Positions 10,199 to 21,135 of a stretch of 64,000 nucleotides of DNA are shown piece by piece. Source of the stretch: Anadara kagoshimensis (Eukaryota; Mollusca; Bivalvia; Arcoida; Arcidae); assembly GCA_021292105.1 (NCBI GenBank), contig CM037862.1, positions 27,998,798-28,062,797 on the forward strand. The letters run 5' to 3'. The notes below the pieces were generated by a model. The model was given only the letters and a program-made list of their open reading frames with translations. It was not told the origin of the DNA and did not search any database. Position numbers and translations under genes: made by a program. Each line of letters starts with the position of its first letter. The first letter of the stretch is position 1.

Positions 10199-10960
10199 AA
10201 GTAAGCAAAGTTCCGTTTAAAAGGTATCAGATGGACCATAAGCATGGCTTACGATGTAAACCAAATAACTTCCTACTGTCTCCGGTTTGTTGGACTAGAA
10301 ACTGTATCGTTTTGTTACTTCCCAGTGTATGTTCAAAGTCGGGGTGTAATTTGTGTTTATCTTTTCTTGTTTACTTTTTATCATTGTGTAGTTGCGTTCG
10401 TGTCATTGTTGTATTGGTTATGATAAACTTCGCCGTTTTAAAAATTCTGTTTTGGACATATTGGTCAAAATGTTTTTCCTTATTTCTTGGCTTTATCCAT
10501 TCTTTTAGAGTACGAAAAATAAAATATGACATTTTTGTTTAAATACAACAATCGTTACAGGCACTTTAAAAAAAAAAAACACCAAAACACAATATGTGAT
10601 TAAAAACTTATTGGGTTAAACGAAAAATGGCAAAGTTAGTTAGAAAGAATATCGAAAGTATTTTATTACTGAAACACCTGGGTCAAGTGGAAAATCACGA
10701 CGCAGTTTATGTCTTTGTCTGGAGTTTTAGAGTGGAGTGTTGAAGTATAGTTTAAGAACAACTGTCTTACTCTCGTTATTCACTTGATCCTGCTTAGTAT
10801 TGTATAAAAGGAAAAAGAATAGGATTACTATGGTGGATTAATCGACGATGTAATCGGATTAGGGACAAATCCTATCATCTTGCATGTCTGTGAAATAGGC
10901 TCTTACATAACTTGTCTGACACATATAAGGGGATTAACGTAACTAGGACAATGCTCATTT
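10199..10960. other. Non-coding stretch
   Basis: The 103-codon frame at 10231-10542 is hydrophobic and cysteine-rich with no recognisable domain. I found no supporting splice signals and treat it as unproven. Confidence 0.4.
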
Positions 10961-10969
10961 ATTGTCCCT

Positions 10970-11690
10970 TTCATCCCGTCCCTGTGACCTTGAATATAAA
11001 TCCCATTTGGTGGAACTAATGCTTATTAATGGTTTTTATCTTTTCTCTGTGACCTTGAACATCGATGTCATTTTGCGCGTTACTGAACCTGGCTGTTATT
11101 TAGGTCTGTCTTCCAAATCTAAGTATAGGTTAGATGGCAATAAGACAAATCTTCAGGAATAAGAAAGAGGCGGAGCGGAGACCTGTGATTGGTTAGAAAT
11201 ATAGGGCATGTTGAAAGTGTGGTCTAAGATGTACAAGGACATAAATCCCATTCGGTGGTACTAATGCTGATTCATGTGTTTCATCTTTTCTCTGTGACCT
11301 TGAACATAAAGATCATTTGATGTATCCCGGAACTTGGCTGTTATTTAGGTCGTCCAAATCCAAGATGAAAAAGATTTTCCCATCTTTCCTTTGTGAGCAT
11401 GGACATAAATCCTATTTGGTGGTACTAAGTTTCATCTCTTCTCTGTGACCTTGAACAAAAAGATAATTTGATGTCTTACTGAACCTAGTTGTTATTTATG
11501 TCATCCGAATCCAAGGTAAACAAGATTTTCCCCTCTTTTCTCTTTTACCATAGACATAAATCCTATTTTGTAATGTTAATGTTATTAATGTTTTTCACCT
11601 TTTCTCTGTAACCTTGAACATCAAGATCATTTGGTAAGTTATTGACCCTTGTTGTACTTTAGGTCGTCCGAATCAGAAGTGAACAAGATG
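10970..11690. repeat. Degenerate tandem repeat, units of about 150-245 bp
   Basis: The phrase ctctgtgaccttgaaca recurs near 11044, 11288, 11441 and 11604, with a partial copy near 10980. Each is followed by a catttgatgt-like segment, ggctgttatttaggtcgtcc and aatccaagatgaa, and most by ggacataaatcctatttggt. The spacing varies, so units have gained and lost sequence. No gene is present. Confidence 0.75.
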
Positions 11691-11739
11691 TGCCCAACAA
11701 TTATTTCGCTACAACATATGGTAAAGCCTGTTTAGTGGA

Positions 11740-12120
11740 AGTGCCGTGGGGAACCAACCTGCCTCCACAATGGCTGAGAGTGCAAGTTTAGAAATTGAAA
11801 TCTATGAGAATGTAAGTTCTGCTGATACAATGAATACATTTTACTTACTGCAAACCATCCTATAAAACTGCAGTATTTTGCTTTCACGATATCGACATAC
11901 ATATGGATGAAAACAGTTAAGTTGAAATATGCTCTATAATTGCAACATTTTATTTTCTCGATATTGCCAAACATGTACATATAACTGGAACAGTTAAGTT
12001 CGAATGGCAAGACATATGCATTCTGGTAATATGGACAAGCAAACACTAGATAAAAATACAAACCATAGCTACTGTAAGTAGAACATGTTATGGAAGTACG
12101 GATGAAAAGGAGTAACACTA
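11740..12120. repeat. Weak two-copy repeat
   Basis: Segments at about 11868-11925 and 11942-12005 share tgca-attttgctttc-cgatat and aacagttaagttgaa. The 128-codon minus-strand frame spanning 11732-12118 covers both, has many Tyr/Phe/Cys and no known motif, and is likely fortuitous. Confidence 0.4.
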
Positions 12121-12224
12121 CATGAAGCCGGGATCATAAGGATACCAAATAATGATTTTATTTATTTTTGTTCTTTTATCAGAAATGTGAAACAAAAAAA
12201 TTACAATCCATATTACCACTGAGA

Positions 12225-12575
12225 AAACGAAGTGATATGAGTAATGCTGTTTAACATCTCAGTCAAGAATATTTCAATTATATCGAGACGTCGCCAGCTA
12301 TAGGCGAAGGTACAGAAATTTTGCCTGTGCGGTGCGCTGATGGCATTATACAGCAGGGGTCTTTTGCGTGCCGAGCCCACCGTGACACGGGGCCTCGTTT
12401 ATTTTAAGTTCCCACCCGAAAGATCCTTGACTTTTATTTCGTAATGCCGAGTTCTTGGCGAAAGAATGGTCACTACCCACTTTCAAGTTTTAGGTTGGGA
12501 TTCCGGCCGGGGATCGAACCCTCGACCTCTCACAGAACGAGCACTCTACCAACTGAGCGTCCGCAGTGGTTGACT
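12225..12575 (-). mobile_element. tRNA-derived SINE with Meta-like 3' body
   Basis: Read on the minus strand, the head carries a pol III A box in gctcagttggtagagtgc (12543-12560) and a B box GGTTCGATCC (12511-12520), spaced as in a tRNA. The body contains ccccgtgtcacggtgggctc and ggcacgcaaaagaccc, then gctggcgacgtctcg, and the tail ends in actgagatgttaaacagc. From memory this order matches the tRNA-plus-Meta-domain SINEs known from bivalves. The head is not an intact tRNA, because the T stem has a mismatch and the anticodon arm does not pair well. The 62-codon plus-strand frame at 12444-12632 lies across it. Confidence 0.8.
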
Positions 12576-13510
12576 GAGAAAACGATCCAACGGCTTAAAC
12601 ATAGATTACTATATTGTTATAGAAAAAACTAACAAAACGCATTTCAAGTATTGTTCCTGTTTTAAATTCATTGTAATATATTCACTTAACAGATACAAAC
12701 TAGTCTAGACGGAATGACAAGGCCATGTTAACCCTTTGATATGAGACTGATCGGATTGTAAATCTTCTCAAATGGAAATAATGTGAAACTAGTACTACTT
12801 GATATTACAATACATTTTATTAAAAGTCAGATAACACATATTTAATTACATTTTTGAGACCTCCACCCCACTTGGAAAACTGATAGTCTAAAAATGGAAT
12901 AAACAAGGGAAAATTAAAATAGTCTTTCGATCGCACCTTTTTTGCCAGGTCCAGAAGGAAATAATTAGGTTTTACCATGTTCGCGGATTTTGATTCGCTT
13001 AAAAATAGTAAATTCCTCGTAGATCTCATTTTTTACCAAGCCTCGCCCACTGTATTTTCACGCATTCTCATTGGCTAAAAATGTATGGGTATATCCTCAT
13101 AGACCTGATTTTGTGTAATATGGCTACCTCATAATAAATTCATGCGCACATTTCTTTGCTGTTCACATTGAGGTAATTTGTTCGATAAATATTACAATTT
13201 TGCATACTTCTTTGTTCTTTTGGTCTTTTAATGTAATTTAATTATAAGCATTGTCCTTAATATTTTGTTCGCCTTATTGAGAAATAACGCGAATGAAGAC
13301 TGTGCACGTTTTGCATAAACCCGCTACGCGACGCTTTAATGCATTCGTTGTATGGTCGCAATCACAGGGTTGGTTATTTCCAGAAAAAATACATGTATGT
13401 GCATGAGGTAATTGATTTTAATCTAGATGAAATCTAGATTATTTGACAAACAACAACCGTAATGTAATCCAAGTATGACGTGATTTGTTCAAGGTATACG
13501 ATTCTGTTAT
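12576..13510. other. Non-coding stretch
   Basis: No gene or shared repeat is recognised. The 69-codon minus-strand frame at 12820-13029 has no known motif. Confidence 0.45.
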
Positions 13511-13516
13511 TAGTAT

Positions 13517-13711
13517 CAGTAAAACCTCCTTATAATGTCCCATCGATAACTTTGCCATCTCTCTTATCGCCAACACTATTTTGAAGTCCCAAAATCTATT
13601 TTGTTTATCTTTTTTCTTTATCCGCTTTCCCCAATTCATCGCCAAACCCCTTTATAACGCCAAAATTTGACTGAACAAATAGTGGCGATGAATCGAGGTT
13701 TTAATGCTATA
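13517..13711. mobile_element. Family D short element (CAGTAAAACCTC end), copy 1
   Basis: The left end is CAGTAAAACCTCCTTATAAT and the right arm atgaatcgaggttttaatgc forms an imperfect inverted partner. Internal landmarks are tttgccatc, atcgccaacactattttgaa and ttgactgaacaaatagtggc. The CAGT start suggests a Tc1/mariner-type non-autonomous element, but the right TA is degraded. The minus frame at 13439-13645 lies in it. Confidence 0.65.
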
Positions 13712-13839
13712 CTATGTGGTAGTTACTACTATAGATGACGGGCAAACGAATGGTTGCAGTATGTGTACAGGAGTGCAAAGCTAATCAGAAACATTGGCAC
13801 AAATCTCTAGAACCACATGATAATTATTGCCATAAATAC

Positions 13840-14010
13840 GGTAAAACATCGTTTTTATGCCCCTCAATACCTTTGCCACCTCGTTCATCGCCACATTATT
13901 TTGAAGTCCATTCTATTTTGTCCTTATAAGCATCTTTCGATTTATCACAAACCCTTTGTATAACGGCTACATTTGGCTGAACAAATGGTGGCAATCAATA
14001 GAAGTTAACC
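13840..14010. mobile_element. Family D short element, copy 2
   Basis: Same orientation as copy 1, sharing cctttgccacctcgttcatc, attattttgaagtccattc and ggctgaacaaatggtggcaa. The termini are decayed (ggtaaaacatc on the left, agaagttaacc on the right). The 64-codon frame at 13735-13929 is a by-product. Confidence 0.65.
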
Positions 14011-14027
14011 TTTGTCTCATCACGAAT

Positions 14028-14150
14028 ACTGCTAAAACTTATGACGCGACGTTACACAACATTCAACCAACGATTAGGCCGGAGCTAAAACTTGATGATG
14101 CGACGTAAAACAGAAACAACATGCAACCAACCATCGGTCCGGAAAAAAAT
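14028..14150. repeat. Two-copy repeat of about 55-60 bp
   Basis: ctaaaacttatgacgcgacg with a following aaccaacgattaggccgg is repeated as ctaaaacttgatgatgcgac with aaccaaccatcggtccgg. The gacg-ttaa-aacaac-caacca wording resembles 3' ends of molluscan SINEs, but no head is visible. Confidence 0.55.
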
Positions 14151-14615
14151 CTATTGTTAAGGATTTAGTACTCTTTTGACGGCAATCTGGTGCATTTAAC
14201 CCTCAGGAATTTGAATTTCATAGCTTTAACCTATATTTCCATTCGCACATGATCAAACATTGGGGATTTATTTTATGTGAAGTCAATAGAACTCTAATAT
14301 TCTTTTAAGTGGCTGGTTTTGTCAGCTGTTTCATATATACATATATGTCATAATGCTTTGTGTTTCATTGCGGGATCAGCTGTTAAATGTCGCTTCTGAA
14401 CTTTTGTTTTTAAATAACATAAACAATAGCAAAATAGCAAATTGGGGCAGTATGCTGTCGTATAATTGATGAATATGTCACGTTAATAAAAGGAATATTT
14501 TCAGTGAAAATCATTACAAAAAAATAAACGATTATACAAAAATAATAAAAAATAAATAAAAAACAAAGTATCTATAGAATAAAGTTCATGTCGTACATCG
14601 GAACTACAAGTATAT
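14151..14615. other. Non-coding stretch
   Basis: Nothing recognised. Confidence 0.45.
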
Positions 14616-14617
14616 TA

Positions 14618-14703
14618 CAGTCAAACCGTATATAAAAGCCACCTAAGGAAACCATTAAAGTGGCTCAAGTTTATAGGCAGGTGGCGATTATATAGAGGTT
14701 TAA
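14618..14703. mobile_element. Family C (CAGTC-end) MITE, internally deleted copy
   Basis: The left end CAGTCAAACCGTATATAAAA, followed by gccacct, is preceded by TA-rich sequence. The right arm aggtggcgattatatagagg, then ttta, is its imperfect inverse. At 86 bp it is about half the length of the other two copies (29397-29577 and 46741-46902). Confidence 0.65.
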
Positions 14704-15740
14704 ATAACACGAATACATAGCAATTTGGAAAATGTTTTACTGGCCTTTAAAAGCAAGCAATCCTAATATAGAGATGGTCGCAAAGGCAGGATCAACCCTA
14801 TGTAAAATGAATTGTGACCATGGAAAAATTATTTTGTTTAGAACAAACAGCATTATTTATATAATAATGTCTTGATTTCAAACTGCTCTATTTTTTTTTT
14901 TTTTTTACATATTTGGCATGATTTTTATTCCACGGTCTACATAAAATGTGGCAATGGAAAAATTTGTTTGGAAGAATTGATATAATGTGGTTTTCCATTA
15001 ATTATGTATCGATTTCAAATTGGTATTTTTGTCATTTTTGGCACGATCTTCGGTGTTATTTTGGAAAAAAATCAATGTGCTTTGCTATTCATAAACAACC
15101 TAAGCCAATGTCATCTTTATGTTGCGTTTTCGTGTAGTTCAGTTTTCAGTTATCAGTGGTCCCAGAATACCTCGCATTTTTGTTGTTTGAATTATTTTGG
15201 CATTGTTTGTTACGACGTGTGCTTTTGGTTAATAAAGTAGATGTTACCAATGTTTATCTATACATGTTTGTGTTATGCCGTTTCTTCTGTTTTCATTCTC
15301 TTGTTGTCTCTTGTTTTTCGTTACTATATCTACACGTATTTCCAGGCACATGCTTTTAAGATACACACTTTACTTTTACCCCATAGGTTCGAACCCCACA
15401 TGGACAGGTGCTAATGCGAAAAGTATGTTCGTTTGCCGAAGGTCAGTGGATCAAGTTTCTTTAACCATCCTTAAATTGACTAGTACCTCGATATAAGTGA
15501 AAGAGTTTTAACTCTCTTTGTGCCTTGTATTTGTGTAGGTAGATAGGAATGGCTAACCTTTTCAATAAAGAGACATTTTTGAACATATGTTGCACACATC
15601 TACGCACCTATGTTCCCAGGTTACATATGTTTTAACCTTCATTAAAAGCCATCGATTTCACTGTTATGACGGGGAATTATTATAGTTTATCTAGTTTATC
15701 ATTTATATATGTTTATTTTGAATATTTTAAATGTCAATGT
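14704..15740. other. Non-coding stretch, several overlapping chance frames
   Basis: Frames of 63-78 codons overlap between 14946 and 15496, are F/C/Y-rich, and none shows a domain. A B-box-like ggttcgaacccc occurs near 15387 without a convincing A box. Confidence 0.4.
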
Positions 15741-15746
15741 ATGTTG

Positions 15747-15980
15747 CTAAAGGCTAACAACATTGGCCTGTCCGTTTGACCTTTATTTAAATATTTAATA
15801 TGGACGAGTCCATTTACGTGTGGGGAACACAAGTAACAACTAGTCAGCGTATCACTAAACCGATATATTGTATATGTATTAACTATGAATCTTAACTCTA
15901 CCCATGTACTGGGTGGACTCTACTATATGAATATTCCTAATGAAAGGTCGAATATACAGGTCAATGTTGTTTGACTATAG
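15747..15980. mobile_element. Family E MITE, copy 1 (diverged)
   Basis: The left arm ggctaacaacattggcctgt, then ccgtttgaccttt, and the right arm aaaggtcgaatatacaggtc, then aatgttgtttgac, are inverted copies. The interior shares tatggacgag and ggtggactct blocks with the better copy at 56442-56693. It is non-coding. Confidence 0.8.
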
Positions 15981-16133
15981 TTATTTGTGGAAAAAGATGA
16001 TGAAATATACCCCCGCGAATTTTTAGAAATATTTGAGGCATGTTAGTTATGCATGACTAGATTTATGTATTAAAGATACACAGACGTACAAAAACATCAA
16101 TAAATAAAAACAAAATATTATTAACAACAAAAA

Positions 16134-16280
16134 ACAAACATACCAGTCCATGTCCAAAGGCAAAGTAAAGAATTTAAGAACTTGCGAATTAAGTTTAACA
16201 CATGTGCTTCCACCAGGGAAGTGAGACCGGATGCTTCGGAAGGATAAGTACTTCCAATTAGCTACTCTTACCAGGTGTCG
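16134..16280 (+). repeat. Family A interspersed repeat
   Basis: The head aaacataccagtccatgtcc is followed by aggcaaagtaa, then ccaccagggaagtgagaccg, a diverged tail and ctactcttaccaggtg. The middle aatcacaaccccc segment is deleted relative to other copies. Confidence 0.75.
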
Positions 16281-17035
16281 AACAAACTAAGTAGAAAGGA
16301 AACAATTCGCCACGTGTCAACTCAACTTCTAAGGTAAAAACGTAAAACATTACAATAGCCAGGACAGAAAACAAAGCATATAAGTTAAAAAAGTTTTTAA
16401 TTTTACTAGACGACCGTTTGGAAATACAATTCCTCATCAGTTGTGCTTGGACTAAAATTGTGAAATCATTTTTTTTCAAGATGTTAAAAAGATACCCAAA
16501 GGACCAAAATATGTTTTACCAAATTTAGCCAAGGAAGTACTTTGCATGAAGGACTATACCTTAGTTTTTAAGGAATTTAACATTTTAATATGTTGTCTTT
16601 AGAAAGAGATAGTTGAGAAAACAGGTTTTATTGTATAACACTTAATGGACATTTGGTCTTTATATAAAGGTGGCCACTAACAGTTTTACTATAAAAGTTA
16701 ACTTTATTTTACAATATCCAGTTTGAGTTATAATTTAAGACATCAATACATCATATTTAGATCGATTTGATAGCATTATTGACATTTTATCAAGTGTAAA
16801 ATATTAAAATTAAAAAAAAACTCAGATCGAATATCAAATCTTTTTGATGTATGGTTATGTAACAGACTGCACATAACACCAGTGACTTGTGTGTCGTGTA
16901 GCAGCATTAGTTTTATTTTATGTAAGAGGTGACCAAGCATGTCAATTCTGTCCTTACTCCAATTATCTGGATAACAGCTGACTGGGTTATATCTGCACAT
17001 TAAAAGCACAGATATGGACCCACTGAGCAGAATTT
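16281..17035. other. Non-coding stretch
   Basis: Minus-strand frames at 16258-16479 (73 codons, one hydrophobic stretch, overlapping the repeat) and 16776-17048 (90 codons) have no recognisable motif. Confidence 0.4.
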
Positions 17036-17039
17036 CGAA

Positions 17040-17165
17040 TATTTTCAATATTTTTTAATATCTATGAGCAGAATTTTGAATATTTTGTAATAGCTGTGAG
17101 AAGAATTTTGCCATATTTTCAATATCTTTTTAATATCTATGAGCAGGATTTTGAATATTTTGTTT
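17040..17165. repeat. Short degenerate tandem repeat
   Basis: Three units of about 35-60 bp contain ctatgagcagaattttgaat or close variants. Confidence 0.6.
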
Positions 17166-17474
17166 TGCTGAAATATAAAATTTAACATGAGACAATATAT
17201 AATGGCAACATCTTAGCATGACATGGAATGACGTTACAGAGCTTATGCCCATCCCAATGTCGCTTACAATATATTTTAATGTCACTGACAAAAACTAATC
17301 TTGACATGACACTGAAACCCTGCATTGACAGCACTGTAATCAATTTTTTCGAGTATTCATCTGTAAATCTGTGAGCATTTCGCTGTTGTTAGCTACAAGG
17401 ACATTAAAGCTTTCTTGCAAACAATCACATATTTTTATGCAGCAGAAAACATTTGCAATTAGTCTCGCATCATC

Positions 17475-17885
17475 AGCAATGCAATGTACTTCTACACTCG
17501 AATGAATTTTCTTTTGACGGAAAAGACCGAATAATTTTCAGATTGATAAATTCCAAGGGCAACAGAGATCTGAGTTACGTGTATAGAATGTACGCAGGGT
17601 ATACAGCAATATGATGTAATATAATGTAACAAAACCATCCAAACAGCTCATTGCATCATCACCAATGTAATGTACGATTGCATCCGAATACACCCGAAGT
17701 TTTTGTCGTAGAAAAGACCGAATACTGTTCTGAGGACATCTTTTGACTAAATTATATGTTTTAACAAAACCACCATATCTGCATCATCATAATTAAAATG
17801 TTTGACTACATCCGAAGTCAATGCACGACGACACCCGAAGTTGCCTATGGCGGAAAAGTCCGAATAATGTTCCGAGGACAAGATT
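17475..17885. repeat. Degenerate tandem repeat of about 170 bp
   Basis: Three units (near 17475, 17650 and 17815) each contain caatgtac/gcac, an acacccgaagt-like phrase, ggaaaagaccgaat and, in the last two, gttctgaggaca or gttccgaggaca. No gene is present. Confidence 0.7.
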
Positions 17886-18350
17886 AGATCGATCTAAAGA
17901 AGCTAACACAACTTATGGAACAATAACAATAAAAGTAACAAAGCCATCCGAACTCTGAAAGCCGATAACTGTTTAACAAAGAATATGGTTTGCATTCTTG
18001 CTGGAAAAAAAACATATGTTACATGGCTGTTTGTAATCCAGTTAAGGGTCAACGACTCAGCATTAATGTTATACGATTACATCGTACGTGTGCACATAGA
18101 ATAAACATGTACCTTGTGTTCTACAATCTATCAAAATATGTGACCAAAAAGATCATAGTCGTAGCAAATATTTTCTTAAGGATAGGCTGGCTTCGTCGAT
18201 TGATTTATTGATGTAAAATAGTCGCGTTATAGACGTATGTTAATTTGCATAATTCATGTTATGTGTTACTTTTGAATTTTCAAGAAATGACATTCAAAAA
18301 GTGCATAATATGTCATATTTTTTAATTAATTCATTTCAGTAACAGGTGAA
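17886..18350. other. Non-coding stretch
   Basis: The 73-codon frame at 17990-18211 has no recognised feature. Confidence 0.4.
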
Positions 18351-18354
18351 AATG

Positions 18355-18684
18355 TTAATGACACAAGTATGAAGTTGAGAGACGACTGAATGGGATATAC
18401 TCGCCTCTAAAGGTACAAGCAACGTTAAATGTAAGCCCGGAAACTGATATAAAGTTCCATTGCCATGGCCGAATTGCCATCAAGTATCTCCATACCCTTT
18501 TGTTGGCGATGCAGGAGTTACTCCAGACTTTGTGTACCAATGATTGACTTGATGTGTTATGTGATTTAGCCACTTGGCCACACAATACAAGTGCCACCAG
18601 TTGTATTACTTGTGCTAGCGCAATACATTTTTTTCTGCTAAAAACTATCCCCATTTTGATATTTTTATAAAGTAAATACCACAT
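18355..18684 (-). pseudogene. Possible UbiA/UBIAD1-like prenyltransferase fragment
   Basis: A 109-codon frame starting at an ATG. Residues about 64-75 (RVWRYLMAIRPW) recall the YxLALRPW signature at the start of the first membrane helix of UBIAD1-like UbiA prenyltransferases, which make menaquinone-type isoprenoids in membranes. The following 30 residues (ending FSRLSTSYLCH) can be aligned only weakly. The frame stops right where the conserved GNLVNTYxDxxxG substrate-binding region should start, and I could not find that region in other frames just downstream. The first 60 residues are not recognisable. It could be an exon of a split gene, a decayed duplicate, or chance. This is similarity from memory only. 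Confidence 0.22.
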
Positions 18685-18930
18685 TCGATTCTTCTGTTTT
18701 CATTTCCATTGTTTCTATTGTGAATTCCAAATACAATTAAATACAAAATAAAACAAATTTGTTTTCATTCACAACGTAATATGTGTTTTTGTTTATTTTC
18801 TAGTTGCTTTGTTTTTTCGACACGACTTTAATTACAACATTACATATTCCACCCACGAATGTTTAATTGCTTATATAAATGTTTTGTGAATGGAAGAAAC
18901 GGTCATTATATAAGCACTACCAAAGTATAT
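18685..18930. other. Non-coding stretch
   Basis: Nothing recognised before the next family B element. Confidence 0.45.
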
Positions 18931-18932
18931 TA

Positions 18933-19137
18933 CAGACCTGTCAAAAGTTTAGCACTAAAAAGGATTCCAAACTCGGCGGTAGAGTGACCCAGCGGCCGAT
19001 GACTAGAGACCGAGAACCTATCGAGAGACATATAACTACTGTCGAAAAGCTAGCGAGATATAGCTAACGAGGGGAGAAGATGATCTGCCGATTTGGGACT
19101 AATGCGTAAGTTTAGTGTTAAACTTTCGACAGGTCTG
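18933..19137. mobile_element. Family B short inverted-repeat element, copy 3
   Basis: 205 bp, from CAGACCTGTCAAAAGTTTAG to AAACTTTCGACAGGTCTG, with TA at 18931-18932 and 19138-19139. Its interior includes ctgtcgaaaagctagcgaga and tatagctaacgagggg, typical of the plus orientation of the family. Confidence 0.88.
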
Positions 19138-19257
19138 TACCCTAGCAGTAAAAACGATCGATGATTAATAAATTTTTAATTATAATGATGAATATACTAG
19201 ACCTTTCGGTGTTTTAACGACTAATGAGGATGAAGTAACAAGGCTAAATCAAGACTA

Positions 19258-19835
19258 GGTCGTATGAAGGTTAAGAATTTGCGTTGTAGAATGTCCCGTA
19301 AGTAAGGCTCAATTTTAAAGTGCACACTGATCCTAAATACAGGACAGACATACCAGAAGTGAAGGCCGTATAAAGGTTAAGAATTTGCGATGTAGAATGT
19401 CCCAGTGCTTTCGAAGCAATGCTTAATTTTGGGAAGCAAAGTGATCGCATATACTGTACAGACATGCCAGAAGTGAAGGTTAAGAATTTGCGTTGTTTGA
19501 ATGTTCGAGTGCTTTCGAAGCAAGTCTTAATTCTAAAGTGCACACTGATCCCTATCCACCGTACAGACGAGTCGTATGAAGGTTAAGAATTTGCGTTGTA
19601 GAATGTCCGAAGTGCTTTCGAAGCAAGGCCCAATTTCAAAGTGCAACTGATCCCATATACGTATGAAGGTTAAGAATTGCGTTGTAGAATGCTCGGATGC
19701 TTTCAAAGCAAGGCTCAATTGTAAACGACACAGTGATCCTAAATACAGTACATGAAGGTCGTATGAGTTTGCGTTGTAGTATGTCCGAGTGCTTTCGAAG
19801 CAATGGTTAATTTTGATGAGCAAACAGAGGTTTGC
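19258..19835. repeat. Tandem array, about 90-107-bp units, six copies
   Basis: gaaggttaagaatttgcgtt or a close variant recurs near 19265, 19372, 19477, 19577, 19667 and 19755. Most units then read gtagaatgtccgagtgcttt and cgaagcaaggctcaatttt, and many also aaagtgcacactgatcc. The minus-strand frames of 90 and 111 codons (19271-19868) are translations of the array, which explains their repeated internal sequence. Confidence 0.88.
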
Positions 19836-19984
19836 GGAGAAATATGCTATATAGATTGTAGAACCCATTATAAAAATATTGCTTTATGTTTAAAAATGCG
19901 TATTTGTTTATTATAATTTGCATAGTTTTATGTTCAGTAGAGAAATGGTATTTTACGCACCCAGTAAAGATTGTTTTACTTATA

Positions 19985-20057
19985 TCGTGGCGGTCAGTTC
20001 TGGAATGATGGAGAGAACCGCAGTAAACCACCTACCTTTGACAAGCAAATTGACAAA
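19985..20057 (-). repeat. Family H (gggtactcc-type) SINE fragment
   Basis: The fragment gcggtcagttctggaatgat followed by ccacctacctttgacaagca aligns with the better copy at 29690-29905. The tRNA-like head is missing. Confidence 0.5.
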
Positions 20058-20093
20058 CGTAACAATTTGCATATGAAATTAAACAAAATTCTA

Positions 20094-20150
20094 GATAAAT
20101 AAATAAATAAATAAATAAAATAATTTTAAAAAATAAAATAAAAGTGAGTT
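20094..20150. repeat. (AAAT)n microsatellite
   Basis: About six perfect units, then imperfect A/T-rich continuation. Confidence 0.9.
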
Positions 20151-20650
20151 TCTATCCTAGTTAGAACCTAGTAACGGGTCGTTGTTTATGTACACTTTGT
20201 ATACCCGTTAAAATTTACCAAAACAAATCAAAACACGACTTGTTTACTTACACATAAAAACTAAATAAATGCGCAATAAATCAATACTAGTTTATCAAAA
20301 CAGGAAATCAGATTCTCTCATCTCGGCGTTCGTTTAATTTGTTTTTTATATTAAGCTTATTAAATTTTCATTAATTAGGCAATTACGAAGCAATTTCTTC
20401 AGATGTTGTCTTCCTGGGGATAAATCACGGAATGTTTTGACGCATTAGATTCCTACTGTAATCACCTGAGTGCACGTTGTTTAATTTTTAACATTTTTGC
20501 TCTTATTTTTTTCAATTTCACAACAATGTGGGATTTTTATTGATTAGTAATGTTTAACAACAGCACGCCCGTTTACAATGTTGTGGGTTGTGGCTACACC
20601 AGGGTAAACAAAGCAAAATAGCCGCAATAACAGAAGTAAGTTCCAATCTT
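20151..20650. other. Non-coding stretch
   Basis: Nothing recognised. Confidence 0.45.
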
Positions 20651-20654
20651 TGCA

Positions 20655-20769
20655 CAGTCCTGTCGAAAGTCCTATACAAAGCCAACGGTGCTTATCAGAT
20701 ACTAGCTAGTCATATCGGGAACCAAACGTCGACTAGCTTTAGCTTCATGCTAAATGCTCGACAGATCTG
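20655..20769. mobile_element. Family B element, short copy 4
   Basis: 115 bp only. The left end CAGTCCTGTCGAAAGT and right end CGACAGATCTG are preserved, while about half the interior is missing. The flanking dinucleotides are CA and TG rather than TA, consistent with CpG/TpG-type decay. The 92-codon frame at 20588-20866 reads through it. Confidence 0.7.
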
Positions 20770-20774
20770 TGTTG

Positions 20775-20795
20775 TATATATATATATATATATAT
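20775..20795. repeat. (TA)n microsatellite
   Basis: About ten TA units right beside the family B copy. Confidence 0.9.
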
Positions 20796-20977
20796 GCTTT
20801 TTTTTGCTACCGGTCTACCGGTTTTGTTTTGCGTCGTCGGGCAAGACTAAGGGTAATTTAAAGTGAAATATATCAAATTAAAATAATCGCGAAGTTTTAT
20901 GGCCGCCATCACAGTATTGTTGATAAGTTTGATGTCTCTGTGTCCAGGATTGCCTTGGATATATTTGACGTCTCATA

Positions 20978-21135
20978 GTTCCATGTTCCTTTCACACAAT
21001 TTTGATTACACACGTGGCGGGTGTAGCTAGCTAAACAGGAGGTGGAAGTTCACGTGTCTAACCTAACTTGTCATTTCCAAAGTTTTTACTTTGCTTCTGG
21101 ATTGTGATTCGGAAATGGATTAGTATGTTTGTTTT
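20978..21135 (-). repeat. Family A interspersed repeat, near full length
   Basis: Read on the minus strand: head aaacatactaatccatttcc, then gcaaagtaaaaactttgg, gacaagttaggttagacacg, ctcctgtttagctagctaca, cccgccacgtgt, and a tail aattgtgtgaaaggaacatg. The phrase 'gtgagaccgggtgctccgg' found in other copies is absent. No tRNA-like promoter or inverted termini are visible, so its class is unknown. The 118-codon minus frame at 21058-21414 includes it. Confidence 0.8.

Noticed and set aside
11732-12118. 128-codon minus-strand frame as a gene
   Set aside because: Overlaps a weak duplication, has no domain, and is rich in Tyr/Phe/Cys as expected from AT-rich chance frames.
12505-12575. Functional minus-strand tRNA gene
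   Set aside because: Both pol III boxes are present, but the anticodon arm does not pair well and the sequence continues into a SINE body.
15375-15410. SINE or tRNA head (ggttcgaacccc)
   Set aside because: Only a B-box-like string, no A box at the right distance and no shared body.
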